DNA of 64,000 bases from Methylocaldum szegediense. Its GTDB lineage: Bacteria > Pseudomonadota > Gammaproteobacteria > Methylococcales > Methylococcaceae. The position numbers and the translations under genes are program-made. The stretch is from assembly GCF_949769195.1 (NCBI RefSeq), contig NZ_OX458333.1, forward strand, positions 2,542,001-2,606,000, written 5' to 3'. Under the pieces are notes generated by a model, which made no database searches, was not told the DNA's origin, and worked only from the letters and a program-made list of their open reading frames with translations. Positions 38,067 to 49,525 of this stretch are shown here, piece by piece. Within the stretch, counting starts at the first letter, position 1. The number at the start of each line of letters is the position of its first letter.

Positions 38067-39236
38067 TTAGTCGGTGTGGAAAAGGTCGATATAGCTCTGG
38101 TAGGCGAAACGGCGGTTACGTTTTTGGCCGGTGATCTCGTGGAGGATACCGTGCTCCTGGAAGCGGGCCACCAGCTCGTTGGCGGCCGGACTGGTCACAC
38201 CGATCAAGTCGCGCACCCTGGCGACGGTGATGATAGGCGACCGGTATAGGTATTCCAGAACCCGATGGCCGTTGGCCGCGCTGCGCCCTAGTTCGGCGGT
38301 GATCAAATCGCGATGCTGCTCACGCAAGGAAAGGATGCGCCGAGCCGTTTCCGTAGCCTGTTGGCTAACCTCGTAAACACCTCTCAGGAAAAAGTGGAGC
38401 CATCGCTCCCAGGCGCCCTCGTCGCGGACTGCCTGTAGATGGTCGTAGTATGCCTGGCGGCGGCGTTTGAAGTAGTGGGATAGGTACAAAACGGGCCTGG
38501 TCAATGCTTTTTGCTCGCACAGGAGTAAGGTGATAAGTAGGCGCCCCACGCGGCCATTGCCATCGAGAAAGGGGTGAATGGTCTCGAACTGGGCGTGTGC
38601 CAGCCCGATGCGGATCAACAACGGCAAGTCGGACTCGCTGTGGAGAAACTTTTCTAGATCGGCCATCGCTTGAGGCACCACGTCGGGCGGCGGGGGAACG
38701 AAAGTGGCCTCATTGATGGTACAACCCCTGGGGCCAATCCAGTTCTGGGTACGGCGCAACTCACCGGGGGTAAGATTGCCACCCCGCACGTTGTGGAGCA
38801 GCCGCTTATGGATCTCACGAATGAGACGAGTGGAGACGGGCAACTCACGGAGCCGGTCCAGTCCATAGTTCATGGCAGCAACGTAGTTGAGAACCTCATC
38901 CACATCAGCCGGCAAGCCGGGAGTGAGTATTTTCGCCTCGGCAGCCAGTACATCCTGCAACGAACTTTGCGTACCTTCGATCTGACTGGAAAGCACCGCT
39001 TCCTTGCGAACGTACATGGCGACGAACAGATCTGGGTGGGGCAGTGTATGAATCGACCCGTCGAGTCGGCCGAGGGCGCGGTCGGCCTGGGAAAGAGCAG
39101 CCATGAGCGGGGCATTAATGCGGATGGGCGGAACAGGAGGCAAAGGTGCAGGGATGAACGCCCGGTAGCCGCTTAACTGGCGCATGTACAGGCCCGCCCT
39201 TGCTGCCCCGGAATCGGCTTTCATATCCTTGTCCAT
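38067..39236 (-). CDS. Fic family AMP-transferase
   Basis: A 389-residue Fic protein, which transfers AMP (or another phosphate-linked group) to target proteins. The catalytic motif HPFLDGNGRVGR is complete at residues 221-232. A class II inhibitory helix with S-x3-E-G (SSQIEG, residues 83-88) precedes it, so activity is probably autoinhibited. A C-terminal winged helix (about 330-389) may bind DNA. I chose ATG 39236 (GAAGG upstream) over 39287. It is single, next to decayed elements, so it probably arrived with accessory DNA. Confidence 0.92.
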   Translation of the reverse strand: MDKDMKADSGAARAGLYMRQLSGYRAFIPAPLPPVPPIRINAPLMAALSQADRALGRLDGSIHTLPHPDLFVAMYVRKEAVLSSQIEGTQSSLQDVLAAEAKILTPGLPADVDEVLNYVAAMNYGLDRLRELPVSTRLIREIHKRLLHNVRGGNLTPGELRRTQNWIGPRGCTINEATFVPPPPDVVPQAMADLEKFLHSESDLPLLIRIGLAHAQFETIHPFLDGNGRVGRLLITLLLCEQKALTRPVLYLSHYFKRRRQAYYDHLQAVRDEGAWERWLHFFLRGVYEVSQQATETARRILSLREQHRDLITAELGRSAANGHRVLEYLYRSPIITVARVRDLIGVTSPAANELVARFQEHGILHEITGQKRNRRFAYQSYIDLFHTD

Positions 39237-39780
39237 TAGTTGCCTTCGCTTTCTTAAGCGATTTCTCCCCAAACCATAGTAAAGCAACGCTTTATTATAG
39301 AGAAGTCAATCGCTCCATCGTAAACCTAACTTTCATTAGCCATTTGGGCTTACTCGGCCAATGATCTCCTCTAGCAACCTTTCAGCCTGGGCCTGAACCA
39401 TCCAGCAGGTGGCTTTAAGAGCGTTTCCACTTTGTTTATACGGCATAATTGGCACTGCGGAAATCATTTACCCGTAGTGGAAAACCTTAGGTAGTGGAAA
39501 ACCTTAGAATGATCGAGAAGGCTCAAGCGATCATGCGGTGTCTGAATGTCGAGAGTCGAACCTTCAGTGGCATGTCCCCCGAAAGCTGTAATGTAAGGCC
39601 GATCAGTCCGCATGTCCCTCAATTTCGTGGCTGCAAGGATTGACAGAAACCATTGTCGGGCAGGAGTTTCAACAGCGGCCCGCATTCGTGAAACTGCCCA
39701 CTGAATCTTTATGCCCGCATCAACGGATGCTTCCAGAAATCGAAAAAGGTACTTCGTCCTTACCCGGGGGAACAACAACA
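39237..39780. other. Intergenic region with a 17-base tandem duplication
   Basis: No gene is supported. GTAGTGGAAAACCTTAG is repeated head to tail at 39474-39490 and 39491-39507. The rest holds only short overlapping frames. Confidence 0.5.
39474..39507. repeat. 17-base tandem duplication
   Basis: Two exact, adjacent copies of GTAGTGGAAAACCTTAG. It probably arose by replication slippage or is a duplicated binding site. Confidence 0.85.
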
Positions 39781-40239
39781 ATGCTGCAACTGCTTGTCGT
39801 TCTATTGTTCATGCTCATTCTTCCAGTCATCTCCATCGTATGGGACACGGTTTTCGGTACCGCCGAGCTCATGGCCTCGATCGGGAAATGGTTCGTCCAT
39901 TGGGGCGTCGGATGGAGACTGGTCGCGGCTGGAGCTCACCAGTTGTTCAAGCCGTCTTTTACGGCGAAAGACATTTTTGAGATTGACGATCCGAGAGCCA
40001 GCAAACTTGTTTTGGAAATCGGATTCGGAAATCTCGCCATCGGTACTACGGCAATTGCGAGCTTATACTTCCCTGCATGGATCGACGGCTTGGCGTTGGC
40101 GGGTGCAATCTTCTACGCCCTTGCAGGCATACAGCATGTCAGGAACCGCGCTTCAACCCGGCCCGAAATCGTTGCGATGGTTTCCGACCTTGGCATAGCC
40201 GCTATCTTGATAGTCTATCTTTGCTGGCGCGCCGCCTAG
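39781..40239 (+). CDS. DUF6790-like small membrane protein
   Basis: A 152-residue protein with four hydrophobic helices (about 3-25, 30-50, 75-110, 130-150) predicted in the inner membrane. It looks like the DUF6790 family, of unknown function. ATG 39781 follows GGGGGA; the frame from 39640 adds 47 residues without a ribosome binding site. It stands alone. Confidence 0.7.
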   Translation: MLQLLVVLLFMLILPVISIVWDTVFGTAELMASIGKWFVHWGVGWRLVAAGAHQLFKPSFTAKDIFEIDDPRASKLVLEIGFGNLAIGTTAIASLYFPAWIDGLALAGAIFYALAGIQHVRNRASTRPEIVAMVSDLGIAAILIVYLCWRAA

Positions 40240-40552
40240 CACGAATACAGGGCAGCGGAGGTAACCAACCCCGAGTTCTGTCGTTTTCTAGGAGCTGAGC
40301 AAGGCTCGGTCGTGCAAGGCAGGAGATCGAGCTCGCTCGTCGACGCTGGCGAGGGTCAAATATCCTACCCGCAATCGCTGCCCTCGGTCTCCCAGCGCAC
40401 GGGGGACAGCGGGGGGGCACACTCGCGGCCATGTCGGCGGCACACGTGGCTGCGTAGAGTTGCGATAGGATACATGTGTCAACGCCGACTGAAAAGTGAC
40501 CCCTTTTGAGGGTTTATCGCCGAAGTAAAATTGACCCCTTGAGGCCCAAAAG

Positions 40553-42354
<1,802 letters not shown>

Positions 42355-42443
42355 TTCCGCGGCTCAAAAAAGCCGCCATTTTCCCCCAAGGGGTCAAATT
42401 TACTTCGGTGTCAGGGGTCATTTTTACATCGGCGGTGACATAC

Positions 42444-43247
42444 ATGGACATTCTGAAACGATTTTGCCTGCTCGCATCGCTCTGTCTTTGCGCCGCTGTT
42501 GCGCTGGGCGATGCGTCGGATTTGAGCAAGTTTTTTAAAAATACCCCTGGAGCGTTTGTTCTTTACGATCTGAAGAACGACCGTTACCTACGCTACAACC
42601 CCGTGCGCTGCAAACAGCGTTTTACTCCGCATTCAACGTTCAAAATTCCAAATTCGCTGATCGGGCTGGAAACGGGCGTGATCCCTAATGCCGATTTCGT
42701 CATCCCGTGGGATCGCCAGCAATATCCGCCGGAGGAAGCCATGAGTGAAGAATGGAACCGCGATCACGATTTGCGCTCGGCCATCAAATACTCCGTCGTC
42801 TGGTACTACAGAGAATTGGCCAAGCGGGTTGGCGAGGCGCGAATGAAGAAGATGGTTCAGGCATTGCGCTACGGCAACCAGGACATCTCCGGAGGCATCG
42901 ATCGTTTCTGGCTCAACAGCAGTTTGGCGATTTCGGCGAACGAACAGGTGGCGTTTCTCAAACGGTTTTATGCTGAAAAGCTGCCGGTTTCACAGCGTTC
43001 GGTGAAGATCGTCAAGGACATTCTGGTTCTCGAAAAAACGCCGGAATATACATTGAGCGGCAAAACGGGCGGTGGGCCACGCGGCGATGGTAAGTATCTG
43101 GGCTGGTTCGTGGGCTATTTGGAAACCAGGGGGAACGTGTATTTCTTCGCTACGAACGTGGACGGCGATAATTTCGCAGCGATCCGGGAACCTCGCGTTA
43201 CGATCACACGGCAAATCCTGACGAACCTGGGCTATCTGCCACATTGA
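42444..43247 (+). CDS. Class D (OXA-type) beta-lactamase
   Basis: A 267-residue periplasmic serine beta-lactamase that hydrolyses penicillin-type drugs. Signal peptide at residues 1-22. Active-site STFK with Ser64 and Lys67, SVV (Ser117-Val119), the omega-loop FWL near residue 155 and KTG (207-209) are all present. The ATG lies inside the 6-base target duplication of the IS21-family element, so the coding region is intact but its native leader is now beyond the IS at 40476. Expression would depend on a promoter and ribosome binding from the IS end. No resistance gene neighbours are seen. Confidence 0.92.
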   Translation: MDILKRFCLLASLCLCAAVALGDASDLSKFFKNTPGAFVLYDLKNDRYLRYNPVRCKQRFTPHSTFKIPNSLIGLETGVIPNADFVIPWDRQQYPPEEAMSEEWNRDHDLRSAIKYSVVWYYRELAKRVGEARMKKMVQALRYGNQDISGGIDRFWLNSSLAISANEQVAFLKRFYAEKLPVSQRSVKIVKDILVLEKTPEYTLSGKTGGGPRGDGKYLGWFVGYLETRGNVYFFATNVDGDNFAAIREPRVTITRQILTNLGYLPH

Positions 43248-43456
43248 AAGACTACAAGAGTCGGGAAGCAGACCAGGGGCGGAAGACCGCAACCACGCAC
43301 TGCGTTAAATTTAGTGCGATGACTGTCCCTGCGCCGAGCTTTCTGACTTAGTCGATGCAGGCAAGACTTCTCTACCGTCCGTAGTAACCTATACGAGACC
43401 TTCGAGGCGGTTTAGCAACATGAAAGGGCAAGAAGTGCCCCCGCGTTACATCCATT

Positions 43457-43573
43457 TAAGGAAGCTCTGATTTAATCTCCAGTGGGAGAAGCGACCTGTG
43501 CAACTGATTGATCTAAAAAGCCCTCACCCAACCCTCTCCCAAAGGGAGAGGGCTTATTCAGAGCTTCCTTAAT
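43457..43573. repeat. MITE-like element with GAAGCTCTGA ends
   Basis: About 117 bases bounded by the inverted repeats TTAAGGAAGCTCTGA (43457-43471) and TCAGAGCTTCCTTAA (about 43559-43573). It holds an inner hairpin with CCCTCTCCC and GGGAGAGGG, and no coding capacity. It resembles a non-autonomous miniature element. It sits just upstream of tadA and could affect its expression. Confidence 0.65.
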
Positions 43574-43595
43574 AGAGTGAAAATATCGCCTGGCC

Positions 43596-44048
43596 ATGAT
43601 ACCGAGTGATGAAGATTGGATGCGCCATGCCCTATTACTTGCCGAAAAGGCCAGCAGCATGGGCGAAGTGCCTGTGGGCGCGGTATTGGTAAAGGACGAT
43701 GTCCTGATCGCTGAAGGCTGGAATTGTCCCATAGGCACCAACGATCCTACCGCCCATGCGGAAATCGTGGCGCTCAGGGCCGCAGGCGCGCGGCTAGGCA
43801 ATTATCGGCTGGTCGATACCGTTCTTTACGTGACCCTGGAACCCTGCGTGATGTGCATGGGCGCGATCGTTCACGCGCGCGTAAAGCGGCTCGTGTTCGG
43901 CGCCCCGGATCCCAAACGGGGCGCCGTTTGCAGCGCGTTGCAACTCGCCAATACCGAGTTTCTCAACCATAAGGTCGAATACCGTGGCGGCGTCCTGGAG
44001 GAGGACTGCGGCCTCCTCCTCAGGCAGTTCTTCCAGGAAAGACGCTAA
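43596..44048 (+). CDS. tadA: tRNA adenosine(34) deaminase
   Basis: Converts adenosine-34 to inosine in tRNA-Arg(ACG). The 150-residue cytidine-deaminase fold has HAEIVAL (catalytic His and Glu, near residue 54) and PCVMCMGA (zinc cysteines, near 84). Length is normal. Its stop overlaps the convergent mltF stop by four bases. ATG 43596 follows the MITE-like element by 22 bases. Confidence 0.96.
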   Translation: MIPSDEDWMRHALLLAEKASSMGEVPVGAVLVKDDVLIAEGWNCPIGTNDPTAHAEIVALRAAGARLGNYRLVDTVLYVTLEPCVMCMGAIVHARVKRLVFGAPDPKRGAVCSALQLANTEFLNHKVEYRGGVLEEDCGLLLRQFFQERR

Positions 44049-45574
44049 GCTCCTGCCTCGCTGGATTTTTCCGGTACCATGGCCATCGTGCCGACCTTGC
44101 TCTCTTCGGTAAGCCAAACCAGAAGATCGTAGTACCGCCGTATGCTGTTGACGTAATGAACCGCCACAGCGCCGCGGGCTTTGCCGTACTTGGTCTTCCG
44201 ATACCAGCGAGGCTTACTGAGCAAGGGCAGCACTTTCTTGATCTCGATCCACTTATCGGGATCGCCACCGCGTTTTACAACCAGATTCCTGGCGTCCTCG
44301 ATATGGCCGTACCCAAGGTTGTAGGCGGCCAAGGCGTACCAGGTGCGATCCGGATCCTCGACCTGCGGCGGAATATTCGCCAAGGTCTGCCGAAAATAAG
44401 ATGCGCCACCCCAAATGCTTTGAGCGGGATTGAATCGGTCTTTTACCTTCAATTCCTTGGCGGTGACTCCGGTCAACATCATCAGACCACGCACCCCTTC
44501 AGCCGAAACAGCCGTGCTACGCCATTTGGACTCCTGATAGGCAATAGCCGCCAGAAGTCGCCAGTCGAGGTCATAGCGCTTGGCCGCCTGCACGAACAGG
44601 CGCTTGTACTTAGGCAGACGAGTCACATAATCGCGACGCAACGAACTGTCCAAAGCCGCATCGAATGCTTCCGCATGGCCGTAATAGCGATCAACTAATT
44701 GGTCGAGCGTCTTGTTCTCCTTCACCTCCTCAAAGAAGCGGACAGTCTCGTCGTACAGGCTGCCATCCTCCGACATGGGCAAAGCCCAGGCGAGTTCCCG
44801 GGGTTTGCCGATATCGAAGGCAACACGCAGGTTTGGATAAAAGCGACGCATGATCAGCGCCTGATCCGAATTGGCAACCGTGTAATCGACCAGTCCTTTG
44901 CTGACGAGAAACAGGAGTTCGTGAACGTCTTGATCAAAATTGACGCGCCAATTGAGCTGACGATATTTCCGTTTTTGGGCCTTCAGGGTGCTCAAATGGC
45001 CGCTCCCCGCTGAAACTTCCAGTACCCCGTCGGCCAAATCGGCAATGCTTTTCGGACGCGGACGACTATCGCTGTATAAGACTTGTTCAGAAAGAGTCCG
45101 ATAAGGTGGTGCAAAGCGCAGTTTCGTTTTTCTCGTTTCGTCGACCAACAACCCGGCTGCCGCGATATCCGCCTTTCCCTCGGTGAGCGTTTGTATTGCC
45201 TGTTTGACCGAATCCGCCACGATAAATTTGACTTTGACGTCGAGCCGCTTGGCAAAAAGCTCGGCCAAATCATGCTCTAAACCTACCGCGCCGTTGATGC
45301 TTTCGTAATAAGTGGAAGGTCCATAACGGGTGACGACCCGCAGTTCACCGGATTGCTTGATCCGTTTCAACTGGGTGAGCGGTTGGGATGTTTCTTGGGT
45401 ACATCCCGAAAAAGAAGCTGCGATGAAAAGGTAAGCGAGGAAATTGAGAAGTCTGGATTCCTTAAACAGTGATTTTTCTTGTTGCCCCCTTATAAATTTT
45501 CTTTTTTCGTCTACAGTTATCGCGTGATCTAAACTTCGGCCCAAGGTGTCTTTCAGGTTTAGACCGAAGGGCAT
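44045..45574 (-). CDS. mltF: Membrane-bound lytic murein transglycosylase F
   Basis: Cleaves peptidoglycan glycan strands to 1,6-anhydromuropeptides at the outer membrane. The 509-residue protein (E. coli MltF has 518) has a lipoprotein-like signal (AASFSGC near residue 56), a periplasmic solute-binding-type domain (about 70-290) and an SLT domain with catalytic Glu in AYQESKW and the EGVRGLMML motif. The start is uncertain: ATG 45574 gives a long N-terminal stretch before the signal and lacks a clear ribosome binding site; ATG 45616 is also possible. Confidence 0.9.
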   Translation of the reverse strand: MPFGLNLKDTLGRSLDHAITVDEKRKFIRGQQEKSLFKESRLLNFLAYLFIAASFSGCTQETSQPLTQLKRIKQSGELRVVTRYGPSTYYESINGAVGLEHDLAELFAKRLDVKVKFIVADSVKQAIQTLTEGKADIAAAGLLVDETRKTKLRFAPPYRTLSEQVLYSDSRPRPKSIADLADGVLEVSAGSGHLSTLKAQKRKYRQLNWRVNFDQDVHELLFLVSKGLVDYTVANSDQALIMRRFYPNLRVAFDIGKPRELAWALPMSEDGSLYDETVRFFEEVKENKTLDQLVDRYYGHAEAFDAALDSSLRRDYVTRLPKYKRLFVQAAKRYDLDWRLLAAIAYQESKWRSTAVSAEGVRGLMMLTGVTAKELKVKDRFNPAQSIWGGASYFRQTLANIPPQVEDPDRTWYALAAYNLGYGHIEDARNLVVKRGGDPDKWIEIKKVLPLLSKPRWYRKTKYGKARGAVAVHYVNSIRRYYDLLVWLTEESKVGTMAMVPEKSSEAGA

Positions 45575-45648
45575 GACTTTGCACAAATTCATCGCCCCCC
45601 ACCATTTAGTTCTCAACGAGAGTGTCGTATCATATCAGCCTTTTCCGG

Positions 45649-45741
45649 GGAGAGGTACCGAAGCGGTCATAACGGCGCCGACTCGAAATCGGATGGGGGC
45701 AGAAATGTCCCACGAGGGTTCGAATCCCTCCCTCTCCGCCA
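45649..45741 (+). tRNA. tRNA-Ser (anticodon CGA)
   Basis: A class II tRNA of 93 bases: acceptor stem GGAGAGG pairs with CCTCTCC, anticodon loop CTCGAAA (anticodon CGA), a long variable arm, T arm GGTTCGAATCC and encoded CCA. Reads UCG serine codons. Confidence 0.95.
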
Positions 45742-46439
45742 AATCAAAGATTTACAATTCTATCGCCAGGCCAGTCAACCTCCTTCCTTTGCCGTAGTAT
45801 AAGACTTCAATCACCGTGCGGCGCTTTTGAAACAATCGGGACAACCACTTCCGCCCGGTTCAGGCGCACGCAACGAGGCCCCAAGCGGATCATTCTGGGG
45901 AATCGACACCTTAAATAGCCTTAATCGCTTGCGAAACCTCTTTCCCGGACTTTTCGGGACAACCCGTACGGCGTAACGCCCATCGGGCATTGCCGGAGCC
46001 ATTCGGATGCCATGCCTTCATGTATCGGACAGCCAACGGCTGGAATTCATGCCCCCATGGAAGGTGTCCGAAACACGCGTTACGCTGTAATCCATTGCTG
46101 ACACCAAAATAAGCCTCTGCTTACAGGCGGCTAACCTGCGCTTCATAGACAATATGTCGCCCAGGGGTAACGGATTCGTTCTCTCCGATTATCTGATCGG
46201 TTCGGAATGGCCCTGCTATCGAACATTCTTCTTAATCCCTCGGGAGAGACATTCAAAAATGAGCGTTGATGGCATTGAAGCCCCAATACTTGGTCCATTA
46301 AGTGATGGGAATTTCAGCGCCTAGGCTTTAGCGTTCAGATCCTACCCGCGATGGACGACCACTACCGGCGCCCTACGGCCACAAGCTACGAAGGAGCACT
46401 GCTTGCTCATATCGGTCTGCGTATTAGCCAGGAGGTTCG
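45742..46439. other. Intergenic region between tRNA-Ser and M48 peptidase gene
   Basis: About 700 bases. One small minus-strand frame (45811-46002) may be real; otherwise I see nothing. GGAGG at 46431-46435 is the ribosome binding site of the peptidase gene. Confidence 0.4.
45811..46002 (-). CDS. Possible small hypothetical protein
   Basis: A 63-residue basic frame (MPDGRYAVRVVPKSPGKR region, then a GCPDC pair near the C-terminus). No good ribosome binding site and no family recognised. Listed because no longer frame competes on the other strand; it may be chance. Confidence 0.25.
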   Translation of the reverse strand: MAPAMPDGRYAVRVVPKSPGKRFRKRLRLFKVSIPQNDPLGASLRAPEPGGSGCPDCFKSAAR

Positions 46440-48302
46440 ATGACTAACGAACAGTTCGAAGCTCTGGTCGGCAGACTCGAGCATCAAGCGCAGAGCAAGC
46501 CGGGTCGTTATCGCCTCAAAGTGTTCCTGCTGGCGATGCTTGGCAACGCCTATGTCGGTGCGATGCTGTTGTTGATGATTGCGCTGATGGCGGTGCTGAT
46601 TGCATCGATCATGGTGCTCAAGGCTCTTGCCGTAAAGCTGATCATCCTCGTCGGACTCTTCCTCTGGATGATCGTCAAGGCGCTATGGGTGAAGATGGAC
46701 CCACCGGAAGGCGCCGAAATCAAACCTCGGGAGGCGCCTGAGCTGTTCGCCATGATCGAAGGGTTGCGCCGCCAGTTGAGCGCGCCACGCTTTCACCATG
46801 TTCTGATCACCGACGATTTCAACGCCGGCGTGGTGCAATCGCCGCGCCTCGGCATCTTTGGCTGGCCTCGAAACTACCTGCTCATCGGCTTGCCCCTCAT
46901 AAAAACCTTGAACAAGGAGCAGTTCAAGGCCGTGCTCGCGCATGAATTCGGTCATCTCGCCAAGGGGCACGGGCGCATGTCGAATTGGATCTACCGTCAG
47001 CGCGCGCGTTGGGAGAGCCTTCTGGCCGTTCTGGACGCTACCCAGAGCAAGGGCAGTTTTCTCTTCAAGCCCTTTCTGGCCTGGTTCGCGCCCTACTTTA
47101 ATGCCTATTCTTTCCCTATGGCCCGGGCAAACGAATACGAGGCCGATGCCACGTCCGCCCGGCTGACTTCGCCGCAGGCAGTGGCCGAGGCCCTCACCAG
47201 CGTCAACGTCGTCGGCAGCTATTTGGCCGAGCGATACTGGCCACAGATCTATAAACAAGCCGACGAACAGCCGCAACCCGGCTTTGCGCCCTATTTCGGC
47301 CTAGGCCAGCGGGTTGCTACGGAACTGGACGCGGTATCGGTCCAAGCGTGGCTGGATCGGGCGATGGCCCGACCAACGGACTTGGCGGATACCCACCCCG
47401 CACTGAGTGATCGTCTCAAGGCGATCGGCGTGCCCCCGCGCCTGGTCCTTCCGGCCATGGGCCAGGCGGCCGACCGACTCCTCGGTGACGCGCTGCAAGC
47501 GATTACCGAGAGCTTCGACCGACGTTGGACGAGCGACATCTTGCCTTCCTGGGAGGAGCGCTACCGGAAGGTTCAGGACGACCGCCGACAACTGGCCGAA
47601 TTAAACGCGCGAGTCGAGGCAGGGTCCGAACTGACCGTGCAGGAGGCATACGATCGCGCAAGACTGACCGAAACCATCGGCAATGATGTCGATGCTGCCT
47701 TGGCCCAGTTCCGAGCTCTGTATGAACGCGCCCCTGACCATGCACTGGCCTGCTTTGGGTTAGGCGTTTGCTTGCTGAGTCGTGATGATGCCAGTGGCTG
47801 TGCGTTGATCGAACACGCCATGGGTCTCGATGAGAACTTGATCGTGAACGGCTGCGAGCAGCTGCGTGACTACTACTGGCGTAACGGTAGCAAGGAAGAG
47901 GCTCATGCCTGGCTCCAGCGTATGGTCGAACGTTCGCAGTTACTGGAGGCCGCCATTGAGGAGCGAAACAAACTATGGTTGGGCGATCGATTCGAGCATC
48001 ATGGGCTTTCAGAGGACGTCGTTAATGAACTGCGCGCTGCCTTAATGGCTATACCGGGCTTGCGCAAGGCTTACCTAGTAAGAAAGCGCGTCAAACATCT
48101 CGCACATCTGCCTTGCTATGTGTTGGGTTATCGCGTCACCGGTTTTTTTCAGCTGCACAGCAAGCGGCGTGCGATGGAAGTCTTGCGCCAGATTCAGGAA
48201 TCAGTGCCTTTCCCGGGCGAGACGTTGATCATGAATGTGGAAGGTGCGAATTGTCGGTTTGGCAGGAAGTTTCGGCGGATACGTGGAGCAAGGATTCTGT
48301 GA
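46440..48302 (+). CDS. M48-family membrane metalloprotease with C-terminal repeats
   Basis: A 620-residue zinc protease. Two hydrophobic segments (about 27-60 and 64-84) anchor it in the inner membrane. The peptidase domain has HEFGH at 168-172 and ANEYEAD (third zinc ligand) near 240. Residues 380-520 look like TPR-type helical repeats, and the C-terminus is soluble. It may act in membrane-protein quality control like HtpX; that is inferred. The ribosome binding site GGAGG is strong. A decayed transposase follows within 50 bases, so the last residues could be altered, but the stop is plausible. Confidence 0.88.
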   Translation: MTNEQFEALVGRLEHQAQSKPGRYRLKVFLLAMLGNAYVGAMLLLMIALMAVLIASIMVLKALAVKLIILVGLFLWMIVKALWVKMDPPEGAEIKPREAPELFAMIEGLRRQLSAPRFHHVLITDDFNAGVVQSPRLGIFGWPRNYLLIGLPLIKTLNKEQFKAVLAHEFGHLAKGHGRMSNWIYRQRARWESLLAVLDATQSKGSFLFKPFLAWFAPYFNAYSFPMARANEYEADATSARLTSPQAVAEALTSVNVVGSYLAERYWPQIYKQADEQPQPGFAPYFGLGQRVATELDAVSVQAWLDRAMARPTDLADTHPALSDRLKAIGVPPRLVLPAMGQAADRLLGDALQAITESFDRRWTSDILPSWEERYRKVQDDRRQLAELNARVEAGSELTVQEAYDRARLTETIGNDVDAALAQFRALYERAPDHALACFGLGVCLLSRDDASGCALIEHAMGLDENLIVNGCEQLRDYYWRNGSKEEAHAWLQRMVERSQLLEAAIEERNKLWLGDRFEHHGLSEDVVNELRAALMAIPGLRKAYLVRKRVKHLAHLPCYVLGYRVTGFFQLHSKRRAMEVLRQIQESVPFPGETLIMNVEGANCRFGRKFRRIRGARIL

Positions 48303-48344
48303 TTCCATTCCCGCACAAGCGCTCAGGCCAGCGGTTATTCCATT

Positions 48345-49215
48345 TTTCAATCCATGGTGCATTAACAATCCAAGATAAGGCGGTGATGGAGTGCCCGCGA
48401 GAGGGAGTTGATGAAATATCCGGGCTAGGGCATCCATGCTATCGAAGACCAGGAAGTAAAACGCCTTCTCGCGAAGTTCATCCCATAGGTGCTCAACCGG
48501 GTCGAGTTCAGGCGCATAGGGCGGCAGCGACAACAGGCGCAGATTGTTTTGCAATCTGAGCGATTCGCTGTGATGCTAACCGGCATCGTCGATCAACATG
48601 ACGATGCGATCGTGGGAATGGCGGGCAGGCATCTCATCCAAGAACAACGGCATGCACGCCCTGTTGACACGCGGCAAGATCAACGTGTCCAGGACACCGT
48701 CCAGCACCGACACGGCGCCATAGGCATAAGTGTCTTCTTGTGTCATGATCGCCTGGCAAACCGGCCGGAGGGGCTTGGAACACCAGCAGCGGAGGACATC
48801 GGCGATCCGGCTAAGCCGCGCCTCGTTCTGGAACATTAGCCGAATCGGACCTTCCCCCTGCCACTGCCGGTCGAATTCGGCGGGAACTTCGGGGAATTTT
48901 TTTCCAGCCCTTCTGCGTATTCGGATCGCTTTTCGGGGGCCGCTGATCCGGCGCCAGTTTGCGCCAACCATGACAACGGTGCGAGGAACGCGGCTTGCTC
49001 CTCACGCGAGAGGTTCGCGCGCCGTCGTCCGCCGTGCCCAGGTCCGTCTTCGTCCAACCGGCCACATTACGGATAAAGCGGGTCCGCAACTGGCAAGCCC
49101 TGCCTTCTGAAACGCCCAACAGCTGCGCCGTCTGCTCCATGGCGATATCCAACTCCAAAGGCAGTCACCCGCCTGCGCTTGCCACAACTGATTAACCATC
49201 TTCACCTTCGCCAAG
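48345..49215 (-). pseudogene. IS630-family transposase, heavily frameshifted
   Basis: Read from 49215 downwards, transposase segments appear in at least four frames: LLGVSEGRACQLRTRFI, GRRRANLSREEQAAFLAP, LMFQNEARLSRIADVLR with MLIDDAG, and LLSLPPYAPELDPVEHLWD (the last DDE motif). Each frame ends or shifts in turn, so the gene is dead. Together it spans about 290 codons, close to full length. Confidence 0.85.
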
Positions 49216-49525
49216 CAGGCTAGCTACCCGTGGGCACACTCAATCTTCCAGTGACAGTGAAATAGTACCTTGCGGGAGCGCCAAAAGTGTGACATGAAGA
49301 GCCGGGCACGGCGGGTTCGCGAAATGATAATGGAACAAATGATCGCGAAGGCGCTTCAAGCCGAACGCCCTATTCGGTGAATGGATTGTACAAATGCGCT
49401 AAAGCAAGCTGATTCGGCCCAGAACAACAACAGGACTCATGCCTCTTGCTCCTTTTTCCCAAGGATGAAAGAGCTCAGAACTTTTTTCGCAAATCCCGAA
49501 TTTCAAAACTGGAGGGGGTGCCATC
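49216..49525. other. Intergenic region
   Basis: About 310 bases with no supported gene. CTGGAGGGGG at 49510-49519 is the ribosome binding site of the next gene. Confidence 0.5.

Noticed and set aside
42408-42443. Upstream start of the beta-lactamase inside the IS end
   Set aside because: The extra 12 residues come from the IS sequence; the signal peptide starts at ATG 42444.
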